Source: Fen-1077 sp050014355
GTDB lineage: Bacteria > Chloroflexota > Dehalococcoidia > Dehalococcoidales > RBG-16-60-22
Length of the DNA stretch: 64,000 nucleotides
Reading direction: 5' to 3'
Assembly: GCA_050014355.1 (NCBI GenBank)
Contig: JBEKDL010000006.1
Span: forward strand, 1 to 64,000
Shown one piece after another: positions 1 to 8,162 of this stretch (position 1 is the stretch's first letter; each line of letters begins with the position of its first letter). Both the position numbers and the translations under genes were made by a program. The notes under the pieces are model-generated. The model was not told the DNA's origin and ran no database searches. It was given only the letters and a program-made list of their open reading frames with translations.

Positions 1-443
1 TCCATAGATACGTATCTATATTTTCCATCCGCTTTGCTTATATGCGTGATTCTCCACGCCAAAACGTAAGCAGCAAGCTTACCAATCCCAAACTGGCCTA
101 TAGGCTTTCTATTTCGATATACCTTCGCCGAAGCGTCTTCCTTAGGTGATTTTGCCACATGCCACAGGATATCCAAACCACCTTCATCCATTCCGCAACC
201 ATCGTCGACTATCCACAGAGACTCTTTCGGCTTCGTTGTTTCCGGCACGAGTATATGCACGTTCATTGCACCTGCATCATAAGAGTTCGATACTAACTCT
301 TCTATGGCTTTGTGAGGACTCTGATAGAGTCCTTCTGAGAACAGCCGAATTATATCCCCATTTATTTTTACATTTACTTTCCCCGTCACCTTCCCAACTT
401 TTCCCACTAGATCCCTAAACCCGTCTGCACTATTGGCTTTCAT
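1..443 (-). CDS. GHKL/HSP90-like ATPase, N-terminal part (runs off window)
   Basis: The minus-strand reading frame starts with ATG at 443, behind a GAGGTG Shine-Dalgarno-like site, and stays open to the window edge, so only about 147 N-terminal residues are present. It shows the Bergerat ATP-binding fold: an N box EELVSNSYDAGA, a G1 box DDGCGMD and a G2 box IGQFGIGKLAAY. Proteins with this fold include Hsp90, MutL, MORC and sacsin-like defence ATPases. The rest of the protein is not visible, so the subfamily is undecided. It lies divergently beside a cluster of nuclease genes, which fits a defence role; that part is inference. Confidence 0.8.
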   Translation of the reverse strand, partial: MKANSADGFRDLVGKVGKVTGKVNVKINGDIIRLFSEGLYQSPHKAIEELVSNSYDAGAMNVHILVPETTKPKESLWIVDDGCGMDEGGLDILWHVAKSPKEDASAKVYRNRKPIGQFGIGKLAAYVLAWRITHISKADGKYRYVSM

Positions 444-771
444 CTTTACACCTCTTTACCACTTTTCTACTAGCCTCCACTTACCCTTGACTATCTCGTG
501 GATCCTTTACTACCACGGTAAAAGGCCTGCGCCGTAGGTCAATAGTAGCTTCACCATACGCTAATGTCAACACAGTCAGGGACATTGGACTCCTTCTCCA
601 GCTACCACAGTTAATGGTATGACAAGTATGTTATCTCGTCAACAACACTAATGAAAGGACTTGGAGTGAGCCAATGAGTCAGCCCGCTGCAACAATTAGC
701 CATCTTGTTGGGTAATATTTTTTTGTTAAGTCGCCCTAATAGCTAACGGACAGGTCTTCGTCAACTGCATC
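444..771. other. Intergenic region between divergent genes
   Basis: No convincing reading frame or RNA was seen in this 328-bp gap between the GHKL ATPase and the HNH gene. It must hold their divergent promoters, but I cannot assign good -35/-10 pairs. At 737-753 it holds a copy of a short motif (AATAGCTAACGGACAG type) that recurs at 30285, 37834 and 38113 near the tRNA-derived attachment scars. Confidence 0.4.
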
Positions 772-1644
772 GTGGTAAAATACATTAAGAGCCTCGCTCA
801 CTACAAAGAACATACAGCGCAAGAATTAAGGGTGCATAAGATGGCCAATGTTAGAACTCAAACCGGCAGCTTCGCCTATGCGAAATATCAGTTAAGGCGT
901 TCTATTTTAGAGAACGCACTGGAAAAGGATTACACTACTGAAGACTATGAAGCTGCTTTGGAATTCTTTGGGGGCTGCGCTTTTTGCGGCGCCAAACAAG
1001 CTCAGAGGAAGGATCACCTGGTACCTGTAATCCAGTGTGGAGACTTCATTCCTCGCAATGTTGTTCCAGCTTGCCAGAAGTGTGATGACTCAAAAGGGCA
1101 AAAAGAATACCATAAATGGATGCGGAATTCCAACTCTCAGCGTTCATTAAAGGCTCGTGGCTTCGCAGACAAGCAAGTAGAGGAGCGGATTAAACTGATT
1201 GAGAAGTGGCAGTCCGGGTACAGACCCATGACTGAAGCTGAACTTTTCGGGGAGGATTACGCTAGATACCAAGAATTATTGCAAAAGATGGAGGAACTGT
1301 GCAAAGAGGCTAAACGAATGACCAGCAGAATAAGATCTAGAAATAAAAATTTCGGAGCGGATGAAGTATTTGTGTCCCCGTCCTCGAAAAATATTGAGAG
1401 CAATGCAGATAGAATCCGTCAGTTTATTCTAAGTCACTATATTATACCTGCCCGTAACCATGGTGAGAAGACCATAATAGTGAGAGCCGGAGATATTCAC
1501 TCCCAGATGCCACTTCGCGGCCAGCACGCAAATGTGTGCCAAGCGATGAGGGGTGATAAATTCCTCAATCTGGCAAACGTGAAACTGAAATCATTCAGGG
1601 GGCCAAAGGCCGGAGCTGATGCTTACTTCACTTACCAGCTTTAG
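772..1644 (+). CDS. HNH endonuclease domain protein
   Basis: A 290-residue protein with an HNH-type zinc nuclease module in its first half: CAFCGA, then the RKDHLVPV histidine segment, then the NVVPACQKCDDSKG segment (about residues 69-112). The paired CxxC motifs, the DH dipeptide and the downstream asparagine are typical of HNH nucleases. The last 90 residues (ADRIRQFILSHYI to the end) look like a separate winged-helix-like module. The GTG at 772 has no clear ribosome site; an in-frame ATG at 841 (MANVRTQTG) with a weak GGTG upstream is an alternative start. It heads a run of plus-strand nuclease-like genes, so restriction or defence is likely but unproven. Confidence 0.75.
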   Translation: MVKYIKSLAHYKEHTAQELRVHKMANVRTQTGSFAYAKYQLRRSILENALEKDYTTEDYEAALEFFGGCAFCGAKQAQRKDHLVPVIQCGDFIPRNVVPACQKCDDSKGQKEYHKWMRNSNSQRSLKARGFADKQVEERIKLIEKWQSGYRPMTEAELFGEDYARYQELLQKMEELCKEAKRMTSRIRSRNKNFGADEVFVSPSSKNIESNADRIRQFILSHYIIPARNHGEKTIIVRAGDIHSQMPLRGQHANVCQAMRGDKFLNLANVKLKSFRGPKAGADAYFTYQL

Positions 1645-1800
1645 TGCGACTCCCGGACCGGTAAAGGTCGGCATTTTGCATATTCTAGACTGCAAAGAAA
1701 GGAGCGTTCCATCTTTGAGCCTTGCGACGGTGTCATCGAAGAATGATTGGTCAGAAATGGACGTCTCAGGAGTCTTAAGCTCGAAATGTGAGGTAAGCCG

Positions 1801-2928
1801 GTGAACATCCTGCGTATACTGACACTTAACAAGCACGGCGATTTCGAAGAGGTACTATTCTCGTCACTACTAAGCTACCTCCTTAGCCCTCGTAATGACC
1901 ACGGGCTGGGGGACATATTCTTGGAGAAAGTAACCAAAGAGGTATTTCCCCTAGACAAGTCCTTGTTGGATAGTGCTGAGGTTACGCCAGAGCGACCGCT
2001 CGGCAACACTGGTAAGGTAGATATCCTCATCACCATGGGCGACAAAGTGCTGGCCATTGAGGTGAAGATCTGGGACCGATCGGCCAAGAACGTCTCCGTG
2101 AATGATGAGCCCCAGTTGGACAGGTATTGCCGGCACCTAGATACAGAATTCGCGGGCAAGGACTGGAAGTTTATATTCCTGATACCAACCATGGCGTCAA
2201 GAACTTGCCTGGAGGAGTTCCTCAGGATATGCCAGGGCCAGTTCAAGGATAAAGTTAAGCTCATGACCTGGAACCCCGGCGAACCAGTACCGGACGGTTT
2301 CCCAACAAATTGCATGATCCAGAATTCTGTGCTCGAACTTATAGGTGAGGTCATGGCCGATGTGAAGAGGGTCGACCTGCCACTGAATACGCAGTGGCTA
2401 CTGGACTCCCTAGAAGACATCATACCTGACCTGGTGGAGGACATACCCGAACGGGGCAGGTTCCCAAATAGGGATTGTTTGAAAAACCTTCGTACCTGGC
2501 CTATTTTCGAGGCATTCTTTGACGTTAACAAGCGCTGGCCCATCTCGCTGCATACCGTTGTGGGTATACCTTACGGGTGGGGTGACCAGAGGTCGGTGAT
2601 CCATGGCAATAGCCTCTATCGCATAAGGACCGTGACGGACTACTACAAGGACGCAGCCGACCAGGAGAACTATCTTCCGACAGATAGAGTTGAGATCGAG
2701 CTCTGGCCAGACGTCTACGAGGCGAGTAGAGATAAGGTGCATGAATGGGTGGTTAGTTTGGGTCTGGAAGAGAGCGCCCTGAGTGATGGCCGACATCTTG
2801 ACGCCAATAAGAACGAGGTGGTGAAGCTAGTCAGCATCAAGGCTGGCACTGAGGTCACGACAGAAAACGTTGAAAGGTTCAACCTGATCCTGAAAGATGG
2901 CTTCCGGCGGCTGATGCGCAAAGAGTAG
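1801..2928 (+). CDS. PD-(D/E)XK nuclease family protein
   Basis: A 375-residue protein starting at GTG with GAGGT six bases upstream. Near residues 70-90 it has the restriction-endonuclease-like core: a metal-binding Asp in VDILI (D74), then AIEVKIW supplying E87 and K89, followed by a QLDRY segment like the Q-x3-Y element of RecB-like nucleases. The rest (residues 200-375) is not recognised. It matches the general form of the PD-(D/E)XK nuclease superfamily proteins common in defence islands. It sits between an HNH protein and an OGG-fold protein on the same strand, with gaps of 156 and 53 bp. The DNA target is unknown. Confidence 0.8.
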   Translation: MNILRILTLNKHGDFEEVLFSSLLSYLLSPRNDHGLGDIFLEKVTKEVFPLDKSLLDSAEVTPERPLGNTGKVDILITMGDKVLAIEVKIWDRSAKNVSVNDEPQLDRYCRHLDTEFAGKDWKFIFLIPTMASRTCLEEFLRICQGQFKDKVKLMTWNPGEPVPDGFPTNCMIQNSVLELIGEVMADVKRVDLPLNTQWLLDSLEDIIPDLVEDIPERGRFPNRDCLKNLRTWPIFEAFFDVNKRWPISLHTVVGIPYGWGDQRSVIHGNSLYRIRTVTDYYKDAADQENYLPTDRVEIELWPDVYEASRDKVHEWVVSLGLEESALSDGRHLDANKNEVVKLVSIKAGTEVTTENVERFNLILKDGFRRLMRKE

Positions 2929-2981
2929 GAATATAATAAAGAAGATTTAATGAATCTCAAAGTGCTGAGGGAGAGGCTGCT

Positions 2982-3881
2982 ATGAGTATTTGTGACGGTA
3001 TTAAAAAAATACCACTCCCTCGTTATCTTAAAGAGTACAGCGAGGAAATATTGCACATAAAATTCGATAAAGATGACTCACTTGGACAGGATTACAATCC
3101 AAAAAAATGGCAACGTGAGTTTACAGGCGATCCTTCTGTTACCGATGACCTAAAGCGCATAAGACAAAAATGTCCTGTTAAAATAAGCCGTAGTGACGTT
3201 GCCCATTTTGCCCAAGAGACACAATCTGGAGGTTATCCCGAGCTTAAAAGGCTATTTCTAGCCTGTATGATATGGGGATATGGCCAGCATGACACTGGAC
3301 TAACGAACACTAGCAAAACTCTGTCTGACCCTAGACTCAGAGCAGTTCTGGAGAAATCACTGGAAAGAATTAAAAAAACGCAAATTAGGGAGGCTTACCA
3401 AGCTTTCAACCTGAAGGGGTGCGGACCTGCTTTTTTCACCAAGTTCTTCTACTTTGTCGGGAAGGAGTATAACGTAAAACCGTTGCCTCTAATTCTCGAT
3501 AGTCATGTAGCGAACTTCTTAGAGTTCCTGAGTAAACAAACGACGTGGGAACTATCGCTTTTTGCTAAACGGAGTCAAAAAGGATTCGTAAAACGCCATA
3601 CCGAGGGGTATATTCAGTACATATGTTCAATGGATAACTGGTCCATGAAACTGGGGTGTGCTGCGGATACGATAGAATACTTTATGTATAAGAGAGACCA
3701 AGCCCTTGTACAGGAGGAGAAAGAGGAGGGTATTCCTGAGGATAGTATTTTATGGTGTCACGATGGGTTACGCTGCTCTTATTGCGAAGAACTTCTGTCC
3801 TCACCACCCTTTGATAAAAAAAATATTAAGGCCCTGATTACGGCACATGTGTGTAAAATAAATAATAGACAAATCGATTGA
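2982..3881 (+). CDS. 8-oxoguanine DNA glycosylase OGG-fold-like protein
   Basis: A 299-residue, mostly helical protein. LKGCGPAFFTKFFYFVG (about residues 144-160) looks like a helix-hairpin-helix, and it is followed by LILDSHVANFL. K154 and D173 are 19 residues apart, the spacing of the catalytic Lys and Asp in human OGG1 (K249/D268), which supports a HhH-GPD glycosylase/lyase-like active site. The last 60 residues contain WCHDGLRCSYCEEL, a possible small metal site. This OGG-fold family occurs in defence and mobile contexts, where substrates are mostly unknown. It precedes the DUF2779 gene by 8 bp, so the two are probably co-transcribed. Family assignment is from memory of the fold motifs. 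Confidence 0.6.
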   Translation: MSICDGIKKIPLPRYLKEYSEEILHIKFDKDDSLGQDYNPKKWQREFTGDPSVTDDLKRIRQKCPVKISRSDVAHFAQETQSGGYPELKRLFLACMIWGYGQHDTGLTNTSKTLSDPRLRAVLEKSLERIKKTQIREAYQAFNLKGCGPAFFTKFFYFVGKEYNVKPLPLILDSHVANFLEFLSKQTTWELSLFAKRSQKGFVKRHTEGYIQYICSMDNWSMKLGCAADTIEYFMYKRDQALVQEEKEEGIPEDSILWCHDGLRCSYCEELLSSPPFDKKNIKALITAHVCKINNRQID

Positions 3882-3889
3882 GGGGAACA

Positions 3890-5356
3890 ATGTCATCAAT
3901 AATGCTGTCCAAATCTCGCTACCTTAACGGGCTACAGTGCCCTAAACTATTGTGGATTGCCACTAACGAACCGGAAAGGATACCCGAGGCGGATGCCGCC
4001 ACGCAACACATCTTTGATCAGGGACACTTGGTGGGTGAGCTGGCCAAGAAGCTGTTCCTCGGAGGAATAGATGTACCCAGTGGAGATTTCATGGGTAATA
4101 TCGCACTGACCAAACAATTACTACAAAAGCGAAAACCACTCTTCGAAGCTGGTATATTGTCCGGCAAAATCTATTCCAGGGTAGATATCCTGAACCCGGT
4201 GAATGAAGATGAATGGGATATCATCGAGGTAAAAAGCTCCACTTCGGTGAAAGAGGTCAACCTCCATGATGTCTCCTTCCAGCAACTCTGCTTGGAAAAT
4301 AGCGGGTTGAAGATAAGGAAGTGCTTCCTCGCCTACATCAACAATCAGTACGTCAGGAACGAGGACATTAATCCCAATGAGCTTTTTACCCTTCAGGACA
4401 TTTCCGACGAGGTCGACGCTGCCGGCGAAGATATACGGGACAGGATCGCTCAAATGCTTGCGGTTATCGGTGCGCCGGCTTGCCCGGAAATGTCCATCGG
4501 CCCTCACTGCAGCGACCCCTATGACTGCGCTTTGACTGAGTGCTGGGACGGTCTGCCGGAACACAATATCTTCACACTGTATTATGGCGGGAAGAAGTGC
4601 CACGAGCTGTACAGTAGTGGAGTGCTCGATATCGCTGGCATCCCAGCCGGCTACAAACTTAACGATAAACAACGCATCCAGCACGACTGTGTTGTGAGCG
4701 GCACACCCTACATTGACAAAGAAGGCGTAAGGGAGTTCCTCTCCGGCCTTGAATACCCGCTCTATTATCTCGATTTCGAGACCTTCGGCACCGCTATACC
4801 GTTGTTCGACGACATCAGGCCCTATCAGAATGTTCCCTTCCAATTTTCGCTGCACGTTCAGGAATCTCCGAGCGGCGACGTGAAACATTTCTCGTTTCTT
4901 GCGGAAGGGAAACAAGACCCGCGCCCCGAGCTTCTGAAATCACTGAGCAGGGTAATCGGTGATAGTGGCAGTATTGTCGCCTACAACAAGTCCTTCGAGG
5001 AGAGGGTACTGCTCGATTCAGGGAAAGCTTTTCCCGAGTACGCCGGTTGGACGGAGAAGGTTGTTTCCAAGCTCGTCGACCTCATCGTACCTTTCCGCAG
5101 CTTCTATTATTACCATCCGTCGCAGAAGGGCAGCGCTTCTTTGAAGAACGTGCTCCCCGCGATAACAGGAAAGGGCTACGAGGAAATGCCGATATCCAAG
5201 GGAGACGATGCCAGCCTGGCTTTTTTGAGTATCACCTTTGAGGACATGGCAGCCGAAGAGGTGGCAAGAATAAGGGAGGAATTGCTTGCTTACTGTGCCC
5301 TGGATACCGAGGGTATGGTCAGGATTATTAAACGCCTAGAGGAATTAGCCAGGTAG
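3890..5356 (+). CDS. DUF2779 protein: Cas4/RecB-like nuclease fused to DEDD-type exonuclease
   Basis: I chose ATG 3890, which has GAGGGG five bases upstream, over the in-frame TTG at 3878; the protein is then 488 residues. The N-terminal half resembles Cas4/RecB nucleases: QCPKLLW near the start, the metal-binding pair VDIL and IIEVKSS, a following QQL helix, and a later cysteine group (HCSDPYDCALTECW) that could complete an Fe-S cluster with the N-terminal Cys. The C-terminal half has DEDD/RNase H-like exonuclease motifs: YYLDFETFG, VAYNKSFEERVL and YCALDTEGM. This two-nuclease arrangement is characteristic of DUF2779 proteins, whose role is not established. The neighbours suggest DNA repair or defence. 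Confidence 0.8.
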   Translation: MSSIMLSKSRYLNGLQCPKLLWIATNEPERIPEADAATQHIFDQGHLVGELAKKLFLGGIDVPSGDFMGNIALTKQLLQKRKPLFEAGILSGKIYSRVDILNPVNEDEWDIIEVKSSTSVKEVNLHDVSFQQLCLENSGLKIRKCFLAYINNQYVRNEDINPNELFTLQDISDEVDAAGEDIRDRIAQMLAVIGAPACPEMSIGPHCSDPYDCALTECWDGLPEHNIFTLYYGGKKCHELYSSGVLDIAGIPAGYKLNDKQRIQHDCVVSGTPYIDKEGVREFLSGLEYPLYYLDFETFGTAIPLFDDIRPYQNVPFQFSLHVQESPSGDVKHFSFLAEGKQDPRPELLKSLSRVIGDSGSIVAYNKSFEERVLLDSGKAFPEYAGWTEKVVSKLVDLIVPFRSFYYYHPSQKGSASLKNVLPAITGKGYEEMPISKGDDASLAFLSITFEDMAAEEVARIREELLAYCALDTEGMVRIIKRLEELAR

Positions 5357-5504
5357 TCTCAATTATAAACGTGCTGAACATCTTAGTAATATACAAATAA
5401 ATTGTGACTGTCACTATAAGTTCCCTTGTGTCAGGTAAACAGTAAACAGATATACGCAGACTTCGGTGTCCTCTTTACTGAACGGGACAAAACCTAGTTC
5501 AGTT

Positions 5505-6080
5505 TCACTTTACTTTGCGCAATATCCGTCTAAACAGATCGACAGCCTTGGAACGATCGCCTTGTTCCATCCCATGCTGCACAAGTGCTATTAGAGCTCG
5601 CCGGACCAAATTCAGGTCATTGTATTTCAATAGCGGACGGACTGCGGCATCGTTAGGTACCTGCTGGAAATCATCTTCTGGGTTTCTATTCAAAAAGAGG
5701 TCGATAATGTCGCCGCGTTTTTCAACCGGAAACGACTCAATGAACCTTATACGCTCATAAGGGATGAATCGACTAATCGGCGGCTTTTCCGGTTCGGTTT
5801 GAACTCTAACTACTATGACATCACGAAGTGGCATTAATTCCTGAGCATTGAAAGACGAACCGTCATCCAAAGTGAACTTAAGCAAGGAGTTCCCTTTTAC
5901 ATGCTCGCGCAAACCACTATCAAAAAACTCTTTGGTGAACAATCTCCGCTCCCTTAATATTGTACCGATGCCTATAAATCCAGCTTCTCTGTTTCTTTTT
6001 CGCGCATCACTCTTGTGGTAGAAATATATGCTTGCAAATCGATGACGTGATAAAACAAGGTCCTTTTGATTAGGCCTATT
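5505..6080 (-). pseudogene. Unrecognised gene missing its 5' end
   Basis: The only usable start is TTG at 5942 (145 residues, AAGGGAG upstream). However, the same frame stays open back to a TAG at 6081-6083 and the upstream 46 codons read like real protein (LVLSRHRFASIYFYHKSDA, then FIGIGTILRE) without any ATG, GTG or TTG. I therefore read it as a gene whose N-terminal coding part has been lost, perhaps when the neighbouring cassette arrived. The FIGIGTI stretch is reminiscent of EVE/ASCH-type beta barrels, but I cannot assign a family. It points towards the DUF2779 gene and away from the cassette at 6283. Confidence 0.5.
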
Positions 6081-6083
6081 CTA

Positions 6084-6198
6084 CACCCTGTCAACGGTCT
6101 ATGACTAGGCCCCGGTCGTGCTCTTGGCGACAGCGGCACGTTAGGTCAGCGGGCAACAGACCAGGGAAAATGTCAGTATATGAAAGGCCTGCTTAACC
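6084..6198. other. Non-coding stretch ending in a terminator
   Basis: There is no open frame here. The sequence leads directly into a strong plus-strand intrinsic terminator although no plus-strand gene lies upstream within 700 bp. It could be the body of a small RNA of roughly 130 nt or just the debris of a truncated transcription unit. No known RNA family was recognised. Confidence 0.25.
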
Positions 6199-6220
6199 CT
6201 CCCGTCCGGGAGTCTTTTTG
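6199..6220 (+). terminator. Rho-independent terminator
   Basis: A perfect five-pair stem CTCCC/GGGAG with loop GTCC is followed immediately by TCTTTTTG. It sits just upstream of the promoter of the 6393 operon and insulates it from anything transcribed from the left. Confidence 0.75.
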
Positions 6221-6259
6221 TTTTACTCATTTCCTCTGTCCGCCCCCCCTACCGACATA

Positions 6260-6334
6260 AAAATCAAGCATGATTTTATATGGCGTTTAATGTAAATTAA
6301 ACGCTTGACAGTCAACGAAATAATGTGTTATTGT
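6260..6334 (+). promoter_or_regulatory. Promoter with palindromic operators for the 6393-14408 operon
   Basis: A consensus -35 TTGACA lies at 6305-6310, with TATTGT at 6329-6334 as the best -10 (18-bp spacer). Directly abutting the -35 is a perfect inverted repeat, GCGTTTAAT (6283-6291) and ATTAAACGC (6296-6304) separated by 4 bp, an obvious repressor or activator site. A second inverted repeat, AAAATCA/TGATTTT, lies at 6260-6277. The first site partly recurs at 14969-14992, beyond the end of the operon. No regulator gene for it is evident in the cassette. Confidence 0.65.
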
Positions 6335-6392
6335 AATACTAGAAAAGCAAATATTACAGCTTTTCAAATTTACTCAAAAGGGGGATGGACAA

Positions 6393-6890
6393 ATGGCAGA
6401 ACAAACAAGACTTGCGTCATTGCTGGAGAAGCAACAGAAGCTGGAGGCCGACATCGAGTCGGAGAAGGCCAAAGTAGAGGCGGCTAAAGTCCTGAATAAA
6501 ATCGGGGCGGATGTAGCAACCGTTGTCCAGCAAGCGGCAGTCAAGGCCAAAGTGGATGTGAAAGTCCTTCACGGAAAGTTCTTTGCCCTGACTGTGGATG
6601 ATGGCGGGAAGCTATCCGTCGAGGTAGTTACCAAAGCCAACGGGAAGTCCAACGGCAACGGCAAGGCCAACGGCGGGACAACCACCAACGGCGGGGAGTT
6701 TGAATACTTCCTGAAAGATGGACGGGGGCCGTTTGAGACTATCCAGAAGGCTATGGAGGCTCTCGCAGTCCCGGAAGCAAACCGTCCGAAGCACAACCGC
6801 TATGACAGGCTATCGAAGGACTGGAAGGCCAAAATCGAGCAGAAGGCCAAAGCCACCGAACCGAAGGCCACCGAACCAGCCAAGAGCTAG
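6393..6890 (+). CDS. Hypothetical coiled-coil protein, first gene of AAA+/VWA/Ku operon
   Basis: A 165-residue protein starting at ATG with AAAAGGGGG upstream. Residues 1-45 (LEKQQKLEADIESEKAKVEA) form a likely coiled coil. A short domain rich in V and K follows, then a low-complexity Gly/Asn/Lys/Thr linker (NGKSNGNGKANGGTTTNG, about residues 85-100), and then a compact C-terminal segment EYFLKDGRGPFETIQKAMEAL. The C-terminus is a charged tail with repeats of KATEP. I do not recognise the family. Its place directly behind the promoter implies it is the most strongly expressed product, and its shape suggests an adaptor or nucleic-acid-binding scaffold. That role is inference. Confidence 0.75.
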   Translation: MAEQTRLASLLEKQQKLEADIESEKAKVEAAKVLNKIGADVATVVQQAAVKAKVDVKVLHGKFFALTVDDGGKLSVEVVTKANGKSNGNGKANGGTTTNGGEFEYFLKDGRGPFETIQKAMEALAVPEANRPKHNRYDRLSKDWKAKIEQKAKATEPKATEPAKS

Positions 6891-6920
6891 GCACACGGAC
6901 AATTGAATATAGCAGGGTTT

Positions 6921-7024
6921 GGGGGACAGGGCGTTATGCCCTGTCCCCCATTTGCGTTTTCAGACCCCTGTCCGGGGGAGGTAGCCCACGTTACCGCCCT
7001 GGGACGGAGGCCTGAGAACCTCCG
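6921..7024 (+). other. Structured RNA leader between operon genes 1 and 2
   Basis: The 183-bp gap before the AAA+ gene carries several hairpins. The first is a perfect 12-bp stem at 6921-6949 (GGGGGACAGGGC, loop GTTAT) followed by a weak T-rich run. Next is CCCC/GGGG around 6965-6978, and then CGGAGG/CCTCCG at 7005-7024. The first could act as a partial terminator or RNA stabiliser that sets the ratio between gene 1 and the rest of the operon. No known riboswitch was recognised. Confidence 0.55.
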
Positions 7025-7073
7025 AGGATAGAGGTCGAATATCCAACAGCACTACGAAAAAGGGGGATAATCA

Positions 7074-8162
7074 ATGCCCAAGACTAAGGTGGACAAGATA
7101 CCTTGCCCACATTGTCCCTACGAAGCGTGGTCTAAGGAAGACCTGGACGGCCATCTCAAATTCTCCCACGGGGAGAAGCAGCACCACAAGGTAGCCCAGG
7201 AAGTGGCCGAGGCGGTCTCCGAGAAGCAAGAGGAAGTCCCGGCACCGGAACCCGTCCAGCTGGCGAAGCCCGAAGAGGAGTTAAACCTCCCTCCGGGCAT
7301 TTTTGTGCCTAAACCCCTTCCCGACTTCTGGGTGTCCGAGAGGGTTGTCCGGGAGCTCTTTATCATCGCCAAGCTGTCCAAAAAAGGCGAGGCGGTGAAC
7401 ATTAAAGTCCTCGGACCCGCCGGAGTGGGAAAGACCTCCCTGGGGTGGGAGTTCGCCGCCGCCAACAAGAGGCCATGCTTCGAGGTACATTGGGGAATGT
7501 ATCAGGAGCCGGGAGAAGTTTGGGGTAAGGACAGACTCTCGATGGAGAAGGGGACGTACTACGAGCAGGCTCGCTACGTGGACGCCCTGGAAACCCCGAA
7601 CTGCGTTGTCATTCTGGACGAGCCAAACCGATGCCACCCCGAAGTCCTCAATACCAATTTTGCCCTGTGGGACTGGAGGCGGGCGGCGTGGGTTCCCGAC
7701 CTCCGGCGGATGGTCAGGGTAGCGCCGGGAGTCGTTTTCTTCGCCTGTATGAACGAAGGAAGCGAGTATATCGGGACTAACCCGATGGACAGAGCCATTC
7801 GGGAGAGGTTCGGGCGTACCCTGCGACTGACATGGCCTCCCATGAAGGTCGAGTCCAAAATCCTGCGCAACAGAACGGGCGTGGACAAGGACACCGCCGA
7901 CAAGCTGGCGAAGTTCGCCCGGGACGTCAGGCGCAACCCGAAGGTGGGATGCACTCCCTCCACAAGGCAACTTCTGGTGGCAGCCCAGGACGTCAAGGAG
8001 GGGCTGCCCATTCAGGAAGCGGTACTTTACTCCATCATCAACGACCTGGATGAGGGTGCCGACCGGACGGCTCTTCTCCAACACCTGCAAGTAATCGGTA
8101 CGGTGGACGAAGCTTTCGTCAACGGTACACAGGAGGAAGACGACGATGACGACAATAAATAA
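7074..8162 (+). CDS. MoxR/CobS-type AAA+ ATPase with N-terminal C2H2 zinc finger
   Basis: A 362-residue protein, ATG at 7074 behind AAAAAGGGGGATAA. The N-terminus carries a C2H2-like finger with C11, C14, H27 and H32, unusual for this ATPase class. After an acidic linker comes a MoxR-like AAA+ module: Walker A GPAGVGKT (about 114-121), Walker B VVILDEPNR (about 178-186), sensor-1 region FFACMNEG and arginine-finger region RAIRERFGR. The C-terminal tail is acidic (EEDDDDDNK). MoxR ATPases typically work with VWA-domain partners, and such a partner is encoded two genes downstream. Likely an ATP-driven remodelling or chelatase-like machine, with the zinc finger perhaps directing it to nucleic acid or a protein partner. 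Confidence 0.85.
   Translation: MPKTKVDKIPCPHCPYEAWSKEDLDGHLKFSHGEKQHHKVAQEVAEAVSEKQEEVPAPEPVQLAKPEEELNLPPGIFVPKPLPDFWVSERVVRELFIIAKLSKKGEAVNIKVLGPAGVGKTSLGWEFAAANKRPCFEVHWGMYQEPGEVWGKDRLSMEKGTYYEQARYVDALETPNCVVILDEPNRCHPEVLNTNFALWDWRRAAWVPDLRRMVRVAPGVVFFACMNEGSEYIGTNPMDRAIRERFGRTLRLTWPPMKVESKILRNRTGVDKDTADKLAKFARDVRRNPKVGCTPSTRQLLVAAQDVKEGLPIQEAVLYSIINDLDEGADRTALLQHLQVIGTVDEAFVNGTQEEDDDDDNK

Noticed and set aside
146..418. 90-aa plus-strand frame near the window start
   Set aside because: It is the antisense shadow of the GHKL ATPase gene, whose motifs are unambiguous on the minus strand.
772..1644. Homing endonuclease or group I intron
   Set aside because: The HNH protein is a free-standing gene among nucleases and there is no sign of an interrupted host gene or intron structure.
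6305..6487. 60-aa frame starting at TTG inside the promoter
   Set aside because: The start lies in the -35 box and the frame overlaps the real first gene in another frame with a much better ribosome site.
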